The notes: generated by a model from the letters alone, not told the origin. Positions 29,413 through 42,876 are shown, counted from the first letter of the stretch. The stretch: 64,000 bases of DNA from Lota lota (GCA_026745465.1 JACYXH010000473.1:7131191-7195190); one strand, 5' to 3'. Program-made: numbers and translations.

Positions 29413-31745
29413 AACTCACACTGACCCGAATACAATATGGGCCCTTCTGAAGCACCCTCGATATCTCGCTATCCGTACCTCCCGAGGCTGATGGGAAATA
29501 ATCAAATGAATCTCACCAACAAAAGCCATGGATGCGTGGCGAGACACGGGCCCAGGCCACCACAGCCATCTTTCACACGCCCGGGAGCAGCCCGCCATTT
29601 TTTATTTGTTTGTTTTTTGACCGCCAAAGAATCTTTACCCTCAATTGATTGCCGGCGGAGCGTGACGCGCAGACAACAACGCTTGGAATGACTGGGGGTG
29701 TTCAAGGATATGAGAGAAGAGACACCATGGAGGGAGAGAGAGAGAGAGAGAGACTTAGAGGGACAGAGAGAGCGAGAGAGAGATAGAGGGAAGGAGAGAC
29801 TTAGAGCAAGAAAGGTGATAAAGTGAAAGTGAGATAGCAGCCATGCCTCGATCGTTAGACTGCGGGGGTAAAGGGTCCACGTGAGATCCTTCTGTCTACA
29901 TAGCAGTGCAAAGGCTGCCGTTGTCTGAGAAGTCTTTTTTTCTCACCTTCCTCAGTCAATGAGGTTATCCTGCTAATCAGGTCAAGAGGTTATTTACATT
30001 TTCAATTTGAAAATTTAGCAACTCAAGCCCTTAAACTGTTTGCTAATTGGAGGCCACCCTAAGAGCAGCACTTATTTAAACATTAAAATGAATTGTTGAT
30101 GTCATTTGTAACGTTGTGAGCGGTGGTGTAATTGTTTTTCGAACACTTGTTAGTTACTTGAGGTTTGTTGTCCAAAACGCGAAGAGGTCCGTTTAGAAAT
30201 GTATTTCTAGTTTCCATCACTGGATGATGCTAGCAGGCTGGGGTGGTATTATGGGCTGTCAGTATGATATTAGAACAAGAGGATTCTCTCACAGACACGC
30301 ACACTCATGCACGCACACATGCACAACAGTGAATTTAATTTGCAATACAAGCACAGAGCTGTTTTTGGCAGCTAAACGTCAGTGCAACAATTCAAGTAAT
30401 CCACACTTGGCGTCATTTAGCCAGGCTTTGGCTAATCTACTTCAAAGGCTTTTTGTTTATGAATAAACCTCTTTTGAAAAGGAGTTTAAAGATACTTTTT
30501 TGTAGATTTCTAATTCCTGGAATTAGAAAATGCTAACGAGAAATGGACTACCACCAAAACTAGGCAGCATATTAATAGAGTGCTTTGGATATTCAACGAA
30601 ATAGAGGGACAAGACCATTTCCATTTTTCATACAGTTAGCTGAAAAGTGCTAAGCTAAACCCATCGAAACTAGTGGCACACATAGAAAAGTTCACTGGGA
30701 TGTTTTACTTCTGAACTAGCCTACTACCCCCATTTCCTGGCCCCAGGCCCAAACGAGGGGCCCCCACAGGACTACAGGTTCCACATCCCATATTCTCTTA
30801 CGTGATTCAGTGGTAAAATGGACAACGTGGTAATTCCTGCTTATCTATTTCGAACTGACTGTTCGTCGATGTGAGCCAGAGATAAGCTGTTTCTAAGATA
30901 ATCGAATGATTGTCCAAATAGTTACGTAAACTCGTATCACACTGGGTAATCGGTGATCAGCCTTTGCCATTGTCACTTGTCCCGACTGTATTTCAGATTT
31001 ATTTTCAAAGAAAATCAAACTCTACACTAAATTCACCTTTATTAACTTTGACTATTTATTAGATCGCATGAGAGCACAAGGGGTGAGCAAATGTGAGCAA
31101 CAGATTAGAGGACAGAATTGATTTGGGGCAGCTGGAGCGTGTGTGTGTGTGTAGTTCCAAAGGCCAGCATAGTGTTTCATGACCTCGTATTGCCCGCCAA
31201 GTCGTACTGTAGTACGAAGTCGTTATGCTAGTTATGTCATTTGGTTCGATGAACTTCCAGACGACAGGGTCTGGGTCTGAACCCCGGTCCACAGTCTTCC
31301 TTGGTTTATATCCAGACCTGCTCCTTAATGACATGCATCAACGGAATATAAATCGGGTAATAAATAAAAGGCAAAAAAAACCTTGATGAGACAACGTTGG
31401 AGCATGAATATGAGGAGCAGGACAGATGCGTTAGCCCAGGTGTGCCAAGAGACCGTTTGCTCCCAAATCCCACCACAATCCCTTTAGGCCTCTCTCGGGC
31501 AAATCTCCTACTGAGGAAGTCTTCATCAGACTTCATCAGTCTTCCTATATTCATAAATAGTAATAATTTTATAAATTCACCAAACCTTAAAGAAGAAACG
31601 TTTCTGGTTTCTAAACAGCAGGCCTTCTCAGCTCCCAGTGGGAAGATTAGCAATTAACCAGAGACATAATGATTATGATGGAAGCAGAGAGAGGAAAGAA
31701 GATAGAAGGAAGATAAATTAACAGGGGCTATGAGACACACCGACG

Positions 31746-31746
<1 letters not shown>

Positions 31747-31783
<37 letters not shown>

Positions 31784-32050
31784 CACACACACACACACAC
31801 ATGCATGCACGCACGCATACATTCACACAGACACACACTCACACGCACACTTACACAAGCAAACACTAGACACACACACACAAACACACGCATGCATACA
31901 GACACACACTAGACACACACACACACACACATACGCATGCACAGAGACATGCCACACTCACACACTACACCGAACAGACACTGGACACACTCACTTTAAC
32001 ACTCACACATGCACACATGCACACACATACATACACACACACACACACTA
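31747..32050. repeat. Imperfect (AC)n tract
   Basis: AC repeats with GCAC, GACAC and ACTC interruptions over about 300 bp. Confidence 0.9.
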
Positions 32051-32606
32051 GGATGATAGGCAGACTTTATAGATAAACCACAGCGCATACTATCGCTATA
32101 CGACATTTTATGCTTGACTCTCAGTTTCGTCTAAACTGTCACATCGAGTTTTTGAAGTCAGCAGAAAAAGAATGAAGTTTTGCTTGCATGTTCATTTCAA
32201 TACTTTATATTCTCAGACTTCACCCCGGACCTTCCATTACAACCCAAACACTGGAGTAAAAAATTATAATAATGACTTGCCAATTATCATACTTGAGTAG
32301 ATTTCAGATCCGTTTCACAGCAGGACGATGAAGGCTGGGTGTGTCTGTGTATGTGGATATGGAAGGCCAATTACCGTATTGATCTGCCTACCTAATGCAT
32401 TCCCTGGCCACAAATGGTGTTGCTGAGTTGACCGTATATCCGACCACAGCCCAGTGATGGCCCATTATTCTGATGGTGTTCTGGTATGGGCCCTTCTTCT
32501 ACATTTAACTTTTAAGCTAGTTAGCGTTAGTTAAGAGGAAACGTTTTGCACGGAACACCTGGACTAATGAGGTCACCTTACCCCCTGTGTCAGCATTAAA
32601 GGTGTT

Positions 32607-32610
<4 letters not shown>

Positions 32611-32650
<40 letters not shown>

Positions 32651-32680
32651 AGAGAGTGTGTGTGTGTGTGTGTGTGTGTG
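32611..32680. repeat. (GT)n microsatellite
   Basis: Two GT runs separated by TTTGAGAGAGTG. Confidence 0.9.
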
Positions 32681-33928
32681 GAAGTGCACATCATTCCAGT
32701 TAGATATCACAATGTATCACTCACGGATTGTGCACACACTTAGAACACACTGTGTGTACATCTTAAATTTACTATTTAGAATGTGACCAAAAAAAAGGCA
32801 CTAGTACACAGGTGCAAATGTGGTAACCAAACGATGTTGTAATATGTCTCTGTGCTGGTTAAGCCACGCCCACCTCTTCACCCCTGTCAGGTCATATATG
32901 CCCATATGGTCTTCCCTTCAAGGTGTGTCTCGTCCACCTAACAGACGCACTTTGTCACTCCGGTTGTGATCTCCTGTGCCCAAATCCCGAGAAGGTGCAT
33001 TACGTAATGCTTTTACAGAGCATTACCTTGCTTTTATCTCTACAGCTCAAGATTACAAAAAAAACACTCGCTCCTCTGATTTATGTATACTAATAGAACG
33101 CTTTTTCACAAGCTGCACAGCTGCCTGTTTCACAAAAAAAAAATTTGAGGGATACATTGTTGTCAGTGTGGGCAAAAAAAGACCATAACAAATGTTGACA
33201 ACAGCTTACATGCAAACACAAACGTCTCGAATTGTAAGACACACAGCACTACCTGGACATTAACAACGCATGTGAGACGTGAGACAGCGTTACAGGAACA
33301 TGTCCTAACAAGCCCTGGGAAGGCCTGCTACCAACTGCAGACAGAAGGAGCAGGGCGAGAGTCTTGACAGGACAAGAAAGGGCAGAATCGTGCAGGTTTC
33401 AACAAGCGTTAGCTCCTGGTGAGGGTAAACACAGGCGTCTCAGCATGTATCAAAATGTGTCAGGTGAATTACAGCTCTCTTATGAGTGTCCCCTGACAGG
33501 TGCTGAACTATTGAGAGGGTTTAGCTCTAACATGGGTCTCTGATGTCTGTTACTGACACAGGTGACACAGGTGCGATGAGCACAACATCACAATTTTGCC
33601 GGTTGGGATGCTTTGTTGATATGCAGTTTTTGACATCCAGAACGTCATCACATAGATGTCACGTGATCTCCTACATGACCTCTACAGGGGACCTGAGAAG
33701 GTGTGTAGGATGTAGGGACGGAGGACAAAATGAAGGACATGAAGACAATGTGGACACACAGGGAGCCAGCGGAGTGAGATGTGAAGTGGAGTGGGACGTG
33801 CTTACTTAGTTTTGGTTCAACAACATCAAAACCTGACTTTTATCCAGTGCCTTTGTTTTAGCAGCACACGCTGATAGCACAGCCAGTAGAGCAGAAACCA
33901 GCAATCAATGTTGAAAGTTACGCTTAGA

Positions 33929-34290
33929 CAGTGGTGTGCTGGCCATCGGGCATGCCGGGACAAATCTCAGTGGGCCGCCGCATCGGTGGGCCTGTGGGCC
34001 GTCAACATATCCGTAACGTTTTTGCCGGGCCCGTTCTGTCTCTTTACCGGCCCTCTCTGTGTGCCTGTCATTTGGTACATGAGATTGTGCTGCGTGCGTG
34101 TTCCGGGGACTGGGGCTCACTGGCCAATCACAACTAACTTAGTTAATGCGCGTAAACATTAATGCAAAAGTAGCGTGCAGCAGTGAGCGGGCCAACGAAA
34201 GCCATGGACGAGAAAATTTTCACAAAGTGAAGGGGGGGCCGAAAAACGGAAGAAAAAAGGAATCATGCATTAGAGGCACAGGCCCCCAAC
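33929..34290 (+). mobile_element. hAT-like transposon fragment
   Basis: It begins CAGTGGTGTGCTGGCCATCG, a head I recall from dispersed fish repeats. Near 34230 a short frame reads GAEKRKK, like the start of TTF-type zinc-finger hAT transposases. No longer coding frame survives and the right end is unclear. Confidence 0.4.
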
Positions 34291-35569
34291 CGTAACTGAC
34301 TTGTTATTTTTTTAACTGACTGTCTGTACTGAAGAGCAGTCCGTCCGCGGGGGATTGATTTGGACTGCAGAGGTTTTTCCCCTGATGCCCTTGCCAGCCC
34401 TGTTCAACGTAAGCCACTTATTGCGAGATAATTTGTACTTTGTGCAACCAAAATCCTTTTAGCATTAGAATTATGGTGTACCACTGCAGGGCACCATAGA
34501 CTCTGAATATAAATTTTGATGATACTATTAGTAATATCCCTCCCTGCTTAGATAATGGGAATATGTTGTGTATTAGAACGTAACCCTGTCGAGTCTGACT
34601 TATGTGTTTGTGTTTTTGTCAGCCACATGAATATGAAACATTAGGCTGCATGTCTGTTCTACATTGAATCGTGGAATGTAGAGCACACATGTGTCCTGCT
34701 GTTTATAGTGATATAGAATAAGCTTGGCTCACCCAGAAATCACCCTTCAATTTCGGTTCCTACCACACACTTCCTGTTCCTCGAACCTCAAGCGTGTCTG
34801 CTTTAATCAGTGAGCCTTGCGATGCAATAGTGATGTAACTCAAAGGTAAACACGAAAATAAAAAAAACATTGCATATGTGAAGACTGCAACTTCATCGTG
34901 ATTTCTTGTGTTGCCATGATGTCATTTTTGTGTCATTTTGCAGCTGTGAGACTTGTTTCTGTGGGTCATGAAGAGCCATATTGAGAAGCTAACACTTTTT
35001 CTATGGCTTGTTCATCTTTGAAATTTCCTGTATTACATTACTACTTGTCTTCGATCAAGGAGGCTTGAACATTATTTTAATAAATTCATTTATATTGCAT
35101 TATCTATGTTTCTTTAGCACAATAGCTGCCAATAGCAGTCCACTTGTTACCTTGGGCCCTACTGTGTTTATTGTTAGTTTACGGCAAGGACGGTTGCTAG
35201 TTGTTGTTGTATCATGGATAAACACCTGATCTCGCGCTGTGCTGTTGAAATGTAAACCACTCGAAGAACAGGTAGGGCCTGCATCACTCTGGTTGACACG
35301 TGACGACACCAAATCAACCTGTGTGTCAACGGCCTGGTAGACATGAAAATAACAAGGGAGTGGCTGTCTTCGGCCTGTTTCTCTTTTCTTATTACAGAAA
35401 GAAGTAATTAGTAGTAACACAGAGTGAAATATTTTCGCTGATCATAATGTTTGCATCAACCTCTGTCTCTCTCTCTCTCACTTTGGACTGTAGGACATTC
35501 AAACAATACGTGTTTGCTGAAGTACAACAATAAAGTAATTAATTAACAATAATGAACTCTCGCCATCTC

Positions 35570-35697
35570 TCCCTCTCTCTCTCTCTAACACATGCAATGC
35601 AGTGTTAGACTCTTTCTACCCCCTTATCTCTCTCTCTACCTTTCTCTTTCTCTCACACACACACATACAGCATAGCGTTAGACTGTCTCTCTCTTTA

Positions 35698-35730
<33 letters not shown>

Positions 35731-35764
35731 TACAACATAGCATTAGACTATCTCTATCTCTTTA

Positions 35765-35795
<31 letters not shown>

Positions 35796-35957
35796 TACAA
35801 CATAGCATTAGACTATCTCTATCTCTTTATCTCTCTCCCTCTCTCTCTCACACACACACATACAGCATAGCATTAGACTATCTCTATCTCTTTATCTCTC
35901 TCCCTCTCTCTCTCACACACACATACAACATAGCATTAGGCCAGCTCTATCTCTTTA

Positions 35958-35988
<31 letters not shown>

Positions 35989-36022
35989 TACAGCATAGCG
36001 TTAGACTATCTCTATCTCTTTA

Positions 36023-36053
<31 letters not shown>

Positions 36054-36154
36054 TACAACATAGCATTAGACTATCTCTATCTCTTTATCTCTCTCCCTCT
36101 CTCTCTCACACACACACACATACAGCATAGCATTAGACTATCTCTATCTCTTTA

Positions 36155-36187
<33 letters not shown>

Positions 36188-36221
36188 TACAGCATAGCGT
36201 TAGACTATCTCTATCTCTTTA

Positions 36222-36252
<31 letters not shown>

Positions 36253-36349
36253 TACAACATAGCATTAGACTATCTCTATCTCTTTATCTCTCTCCCTCTC
36301 TCTCTCACACACACATACAGCATAGCATTAGACTATCTCTATCTCTTTA

Positions 36350-36380
<31 letters not shown>

Positions 36381-36414
36381 TACAACATAGCATTAGACTA
36401 TCTCTATCTCTTTA

Positions 36415-36445
<31 letters not shown>

Positions 36446-36485
36446 TACAGCATAGTGTTAGACACTCTATCTCTTTATAGCTCTC
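35570..36485. repeat. Minisatellite, ~65-bp unit, ~14 copies
   Basis: Each unit has a CT-rich part, a short CA run, then TACARCATAGCRTTAGACTA and TCTCTATCTCTTTAT. Unit spacing runs 63-67 bp (72 for the first). Copies alternate CAGC/CAAC variants. The + strand is almost purely pyrimidine outside the CATAGC core. Confidence 0.92.
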
Positions 36486-37018
36486 ACCACTGAAGACATT
36501 CAAGTCCAGTTTCTCCAAATTCCCCCCTCTGGCTTTGACCTGAACCACTTCTCAATATTCCTCTAATGGCTGACCATCTGGGGTCCGCCTCCATCACAAA
36601 AGAACCACTTTACCTCTTCTGAACATTCACCACATGCTCCATTTGAGACAAAGATTTCCGTTTGGGTTTGTATGTTTTTTAACGCCCAACCAGAAAATCA
36701 CAATGCAACCTCAATCTTGTGGATATTTAAAACGACGGCCGATGGTTTGCCGTGCTCTCTCTAAGTGGCTTTCAAACCGTTCTTTTCTCAAATGTAAAGA
36801 GGAAAGAGTGGAGAGGAAATTGTTTTGGAATGGGCGATGTTGTATTAGGGCGGCCCACTTTTATACTTTTATACTACTTGATGGTGGACTCTAACATTGG
36901 CCCAACAGACAACAGGGGAAATAACTGCTCAACCAGACACCTTGATTTTAAATCATGGTGGATGAGATGAGGGGTTTCTTCTTATGGCTTGATTTCCTAA
37001 AATAATAGTTTTTTACCT

Positions 37019-37145
37019 AACACACACACACACACACACACGTACACACAAGCACAACACACACACACACACACACACACACAGATAATAAGCAAAGATT
37101 GTAAACCGCAAACACAAATATACAACCCGATGATGTCACAAGTGT

Positions 37146-37180
<35 letters not shown>

Positions 37181-37250
37181 GTGTGTGTGTGTGCGTGTGT
37201 GTGCGTGTGTGTGTGCGTGTGTGTGTTTGTGTGTTTGTGTGTGAGCCTGT
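37019..37250. repeat. Inverted (CA)n ... (GT)n pair
   Basis: A CA-rich arm (37019-37082) and a GT-rich arm (37149-37250) about 65 bp apart. Similar AAC/GTT and GCA/TGC interruptions sit in mirrored positions, so the whole can fold back. Confidence 0.85.
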
Positions 37251-40200
37251 GTGTGTCATTTTGGTATTGGGTATGTGCATGTACATGTGTTGATAAGTGA
37301 ACTGTTTCACTATAGCCATTACATAACATGGTTGTCAGTTTTCAGTTTCAGTTTTAACAAACTATGTAATCTGCCATTTGGACTGATTTAAAAGAGGGTA
37401 CGTTTGTTAAAATGTTAAAAATGCTCTAGTGAGTTATAAAGTAAGGTTATAGGACTTGTACATTGTGACATCACATCGTAATGACCGCCTCCATTTCTGA
37501 GGTATAGGAGCGTAGAAATGGTATTGGTAGTAATGGTGTTTTGGTCGTTAGTAATTAATCATGGAATTATTTGTCATTATGGGGTGACATTGTAGGGTTT
37601 CAAACTGCCACAGCGTTTCTCATGCAAGACGTGGGAAAACAACGTTTTGATTAGCCTAGGATAATGGTATATTAAAGTTTATTTAACCTTGACGATGACT
37701 CGAGTATTGCCAACAAAAAAAATCCCATGATACATTCTCTATGCATGATGGCGTTTGTTATTGAAGATTGGTTCAGAGAAAAGAAAGTGATCACTGTCTG
37801 TGTGGCGTTATCCAGTACATTTCCATGAGGTCACGTCACATCTGGCTATAGTGACTGGGATGTTTGTCCTTTGCCAGGATTCCCATCACAGCCCAGCGCC
37901 TTGTTATGTAACCGTCTTCAGACATGCCCACTATATGCCCATTATACAAACACGCTGGTATGCGCCACACAGAAGAAAAATAACCTCTCTTGTCTTGTGA
38001 ACTTCAACCCCTTTTTCATGTGTCATGTGAGGGTCATGTGAGGGTTATATGAGGGTATTTTCTCGTCGTGTCGAGTTGTGTGTGTGTTGAAGTCTGCGTG
38101 TCTTCTCCTGGCTTTTCAAACCTAAATCAAGACAGATAGATGAGATAAAATATAGGTAAATATATTCATTAAAATAGTAGTCAAGTCTTTTTGTGCCAAG
38201 ACACATGGATGTGGCCTGTAAAACATCTTCTTGGATTATGGATTTCACTGCCACACAATATACTCACCAAAGATAAAGTTACATCAAATACAAAAATACA
38301 AAATACATGCGATTAATCTGGAATACCATCCCACGGAAGTCACCAGTCTCTGGAATATTATGAGAATAATTGGCAAGTAAAAAAATAAGCAAAGAATGTT
38401 TTTGGGGGGGAAACTGGCCAAGCAGTTTACCTCCTTTCTGTACACAATTTGGACTAACAAGCCAAAGGAAATACTTTCACTGTCTGGTAGGAACCATGGC
38501 TTCTTGGGAAGAAATCGCATACACAGAGCCCAAGTAACACAAATAAAGAGATAAATGGAAATATGTACTTTGCATAGTTTCATTTTAACTGCCCTGATTT
38601 TAACAATGGCTGTCTCACACAATAACGTACAATTTATTAATAAAACCCAGTGGTGAGTTCATATAAATTCCAAAGTCTTGAAGTAACCCTCATTCAAAAC
38701 CTCAAAGGGGTGGATCATTAGCAAAGATATGGGCAGCCACAGCAGGCAAGTTGCTGTTGGAGCCGGTTCCAGCCCCTCCAGCCCCCCCCCCCCCCCCCCC
38801 CCCCCCTTCTCCATTCGGCCCCTGCTGTCCGCTGTGGAAACCCTTCCCTTCTTATCTTTCTGTCTAGTCGCGTGCTGCGTGCAGGAACTTCATGGAACAC
38901 ACGCACATTGTTTCACTCGCACTTGAAACGCAGCCGCTCTTTATACACTGCTTCGTTCCCCTCTATTCCTCCCTGTGCGCTGGAGCGCTACCATATGTCT
39001 CAATATCGCACTCGTACTCATCTATCATTACCGCCTCACGCAACGTAGTCGTCGTCGTCGTCCGTCCCCCCCCCCCCCCCCCCCCGATCATTACCGTGAT
39101 GAGGCTGGCACCGGCGGTCTCGTGCCAAGCAATAAGCTCCGTGCCTCTGCGTCGCGCGCAGTGCCTGATCAGCGGCAGTGTACGCCGCAATCATCTTATC
39201 GCGGTAATTAAAGACGCAGCCACAAAGGTGAAGGAGAGAAAGACAGCAATTTTCTCTGTTGATAATTGGATTTTTTTTTTATTTAGCATATTTTCTTTAC
39301 AGAAAAGTGATGGTTTTAAAGTACCCTTTTCCTATTATTTATACAAAATCTTAGGTTAAAGGCCTACATATCCGTAATGTCTGGTTTTATCTTTTTTTAT
39401 TATGCATTCACAAAATGAATGTGCTTATTTATAGGCCTGCATCGAGGAGATGGATGATCGTCATCGCCTGTGGTAAATAAAGATGGCTCTTGTGCTGCTT
39501 GTGCAGCCAAGCATACAGAGCAACTATTAATAACTGTAATTGCATGTCATGTCAAAACAGATGTTGACAATGTGCTAATGGTTCAAACTGTGCATACAGC
39601 TACAATAATGAAACAGGTCCTATTGGTTTATTAACGTAACTATAGCCAAACACATGGCTTGTATCATTTCAAAGCCCAAAGCAAAGTCTGCCTCAAGCCA
39701 AATTATTTCAAGTGTAAATTCAGCATCAATAGTATCAAGTAAAAATACTAAATAGTCAAATACATTTTCTTATGACTCAAAAAATGTTTTTATTCTAAAG
39801 CGTTTTTGTTAATGTTCTTGTCTGTATTGCCAGCCCATCTGGATCCAACCATGTAAGAAATGTTCCATGCGAGACCTATGAAAAGCACTCAATATTAGAA
39901 CTATTACTAAACTAAGCATTTCAGAGAACACTGTGTACTCATCATATTCCCGCCGTCACTGCCTTTCACAAAGTGGTATACCGAGACTTAGACCGAGAAT
40001 TATTTGCTGCCATTTTACTAAACTAACCGCATGGTTTATTCCCAGGAAGGACATTTTCTGTAATTAGTAAAAAAAATAAAAGAATACAAAATCTGCCAAA
40101 TCAACACTAGAAGATGCTCAACCATACTGATTTCAAGATGACTTGGCGTTGTGGACAACTTAGTGCCGATAAAGTTACCGGAGATGAAGGTTAATATAAT

Positions 40201-40455
40201 GGTCAACCCCCCCCCCCAAAAAAAGTCTTAACCCTGCACTGTCTAGTGTTTCCAATGTAGCCATAATTTCAAACTTTTGCAATGCATCCTTGAAGACTAA
40301 ATTAACACAAAGAAAGACGTATGTGTAACAGTACAATCAACCCATTGTGTTATTTCTTATTTCTCCAGTAAATCATTTTGATCAGTGAAGAACATATTCA
40401 TTTGAAGAAAAAATGATGACTACATTTCAAGTTGCAGCTTTAAGCAGCTTTAAAC

Positions 40456-40500
<45 letters not shown>
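40456..40500. repeat. (AC)22 microsatellite
   Basis: Pure AC run directly after the 3' end of the minus-strand orphan frame. Confidence 0.95.
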
Positions 40501-40504
<4 letters not shown>

Positions 40505-40506
40505 CA

Positions 40507-41361
40507 TCAATCCTCGAAAGGGTGACTAGGGAGCCACAAGCCATGCGCCAGCTCCTGGTTCTTTTCAGACAACCTCCACTCGGCCCAGTAGCACGGGTCT
40601 CCCACCTCGTCACCCACATCCACCAGCTCCACCTCCAGCCACATGTCCTTCTCCGCCATCAAGCCCGACGCCCGTCTTACTCGAGGCAACCGCGACGTAG
40701 AAGACCAGCAGGCGACCCCGTGACGAGACGCCCGCAGGCTATTGGACGCTCTCCTCCTCACTTCCTCTTTGCTGTTGTCCCCCGAGACCGTGTCACCGCT
40801 GCGATCGGTCGATTCGGAGCCGTCGCGTGACTCGGGGCCCACCGATTGGTCGGGGTGCGCCAGGCAGAGGGCGTTTTGTTCGCGGTGTCGGTCGAGGGAC
40901 GGACACGGAGGCCACCGCAGCGAGAGGCATCTCGTCATCGCTAGCCGTAACACCGTGGGCGTGAACGCCCCCAGCCGTGGCGTAGGACCACCCGCTTCAC
41001 TCCGAGTGTCTTGCCTTACCGACTTTTCGGAATCCGCCCGCACCGTCTCCGTGTCCCACGTTCCGTCGGGGATGTTCGTCTGCGCCGTTCCTCGGGAGAA
41101 CCCTTCTGCTCTCCCTCCGAAGCAGAAGGAGCCGCCGAGGGTTCGGCTTCTCTTCAGCGAACCGTCCGTGCCGACGTCCACGCCTACCGCCATGCCCGTC
41201 AGCGGGCCGTGGGGCGGGCGGCCATCTTGAAGGTCTCTGCCCTTGCTCATCCAGCGTGGACGTGGCGTCTCTTTATGGCGGGCAGCGGATCTGCTCCCCC
41301 CCACCCCCCACCCCCCACCCCCGAGGCCTTTCCTTTGAGATAGACACACAAGGTCCTCCAT
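40507..41361 (-). CDS. Candidate single-exon orphan protein, 284 aa
   Basis: I do not recognise this frame. It starts MEDLVCLSQRKG with a good start context (AAAATGG) and ends LWLPSHPFED. A Gly/Trp-rich stretch near residues 12-23 comes from a G-run repeat. The middle is Arg/Ser/Thr-rich and looks disordered. The last 50 residues (MAEKDMWLEVELVDVGDEVG..., CYWAEWRLSEKN) look more like a folded, acidic domain. The region is GC- and CpG-rich against AT-rich flanks, which by itself opens long frames on both strands (+ strand 40742-41230 and 41011-41343). It lies 2.5 kb from mylip in divergent orientation. It may be a gene, an exon of a larger gene, or a CpG island with a chance frame. Confidence 0.35.
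   Translation of the reverse strand: MEDLVCLSQRKGLGGGGWGVGGSRSAARHKETPRPRWMSKGRDLQDGRPPHGPLTGMAVGVDVGTDGSLKRSRTLGGSFCFGGRAEGFSRGTAQTNIPDGTWDTETVRADSEKSVRQDTRSEAGGPTPRLGAFTPTVLRLAMTRCLSLRWPPCPSLDRHREQNALCLAHPDQSVGPESRDGSESTDRSGDTVSGDNSKEEVRRRASNSLRASRHGVACWSSTSRLPRVRRASGLMAEKDMWLEVELVDVGDEVGDPCYWAEWRLSEKNQELAHGLWLPSHPFED
41296..41330 (-). repeat. (GGGGGGT)n G-quadruplex-type repeat
   Basis: Four runs of 5-7 G separated by single T on the minus strand, inside the start of the 284-codon frame. It fits the intramolecular G-quadruplex pattern. Confidence 0.7.
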
Positions 41362-41591
41362 TTTGTTCTTCCATCAGCCTACGCTCCTCGCTTCTTCTTT
41401 TCTTTGTGAGCCGGAGAAAGAGGATGTTATAAAGAAGTGGGCGAGGAAAATAAGTACACTCCGACTATAGCAGCGGCATGTCCTCTGCGAGTGTGGCATA
41501 TTATGACATAACCTCTGCCTCATGGGGCACAGCTATGGAGATGAGCTGTGATGCCGCTATGATGTCATGCGCTCGCTTGTTTGCTCGCACA

Positions 41592-41594
<3 letters not shown>

Positions 41595-41634
<40 letters not shown>
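41595..41634. repeat. (CA)20 microsatellite
   Basis: Pure CA run, about 230 bp upstream of the orphan frame's start. Confidence 0.9.
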
Positions 41635-41639
<5 letters not shown>

Positions 41640-41834
41640 CTCACTCATGGGTATGTGTTCAGACTCCCAGTCAGCGATGACTCTCCCCCGAGCAAAGTGA
41701 TGTCACATTGCATGATGTCGCACCTCGGCCCTAAACAACCTTAATAGCAGATTCGCTGGCGTCCTCCAAAGATGGCCTCCTCCAGAGAGGCAAAGGGTTG
41801 TTTAATGGCTTAGTATTGGGGCCGGGTAGACAGT

Positions 41835-42008
41835 GTAAGGTAGTGGTAACAATGGTGGTTCAACTCAGCCAAAAAGGTCCTGGGTTCGATCTCCAATGTC
41901 AGTGGCCTAACCTGTAGGCATCCCTGAGCAAAATGCCGTAACCCCTACCTGCTCCATCATGGTATCTCAATGCCCTGGAGGCTGCTTTGGATAGAAGCGT
42001 AAATAGTG
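41835..42008 (+). mobile_element. tRNA-derived fish SINE, nearly full length
   Basis: It has B-box-like GGTTCGATCTCC at 41883, the body CAATGTCAGTGGCCTAACCT and GTAGGCATCCCTGAGCA, and the tail GGCTGCTTTGGATAGAAGCG, which is typical of fish SINEs. The A-box region is diverged. Confidence 0.7.
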
Positions 42009-42404
42009 TTGCTTTCGCCAGGGAGAGAGACAATAAGCATGCAGCACCTCCCAACATAGTAAAGACCAGCCTCATTTAGCAGTCACTTCTATGTTGCATT
42101 ACAGACATTTTAAACTAGACTCTTTTAAAACATGGAAACAGAACAGAGTGGATGGTGGTGACTACGTGTCACCACCATAGTTACTTTGGTAAAGACAATA
42201 TAGAGGATATACAACAGGTAATACATATCCAGGCTACTGCTGACATCTCAACTGCATTCCACTTTAAAACCATAAGGTTCTTCATACTGGTTCACAGTAA
42301 AGGATATGTGAGATTTCTAATGAACAAAGAACTGTGAGGAACATGAAACAGAAAAACAGAAGCTCTTCGATGTTCTAATTTCTTTTTTTTTTATATGCGG
42401 CCAC

Positions 42405-42550
42405 TCTATTCTCTTTTGTTTGGTTCGGCTCTATTCTGTTTTATTCTAGTCTATTGCATTGTATTCTATCTACCCTGTTCTGTCCTCTTCCATTCCAACC
42501 CATTCTATTCTATTGCATTCTATTCCGTTCCGTTCTGTTCTATTCTACAC
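42405..42550. repeat. Degenerate (TTCTA)n pentanucleotide tract
   Basis: CTATTCTGTTTTATTCTAGT, ATTCTATTCTATTGC and similar words over about 145 bp. Confidence 0.7.
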
Positions 42551-42807
42551 CCGGTCAATCACCCTCTCGCCAGCCTCTCCTTATATGGTGCCCAGGTCCA
42601 CACAGCCTGTCTCTGGGCTAACTCCAGTACACTGTGTTACGTCCCCATGGGCCATAGGACATTAGTCTTCACCCTCACTGAACCTATCACACACACACAC
42701 ACACACGGAGACAAATCCAGATAAGCAATGGTACACATTGAGTCACACGTACATATGTATGCATGTTCACACAGAGAGACACACAGCCACATACCTGCAC
42801 GTGCGCA

Positions 42808-42873
<66 letters not shown>
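42808..42873. repeat. (CA)33 microsatellite
   Basis: Pure CA run, 1 kb upstream of mylip. Confidence 0.95.

Positions 42874-42876
<3 letters not shown>

Larger units (their letters stand above)
28330..40456. other. Gene-free stretch
   Basis: No supported coding frame. It holds the minisatellites, the hAT-like fragment and dinucleotide tracts listed, and a GC-rich patch at 38.75-39.2 kb with C25 (38782-38806) and C20 (39066-39085). Confidence 0.5.

Noticed and set aside
35570-36485. CRISPR-like regular repeats
   Set aside because: Units are contiguous low-complexity tandem copies with no unique spacers, in a vertebrate genome.
38892-39359. 155-codon plus-strand frame
   Set aside because: It crosses poly-C and GTC repeats (Pro and Val runs) and has no recognisable domain.
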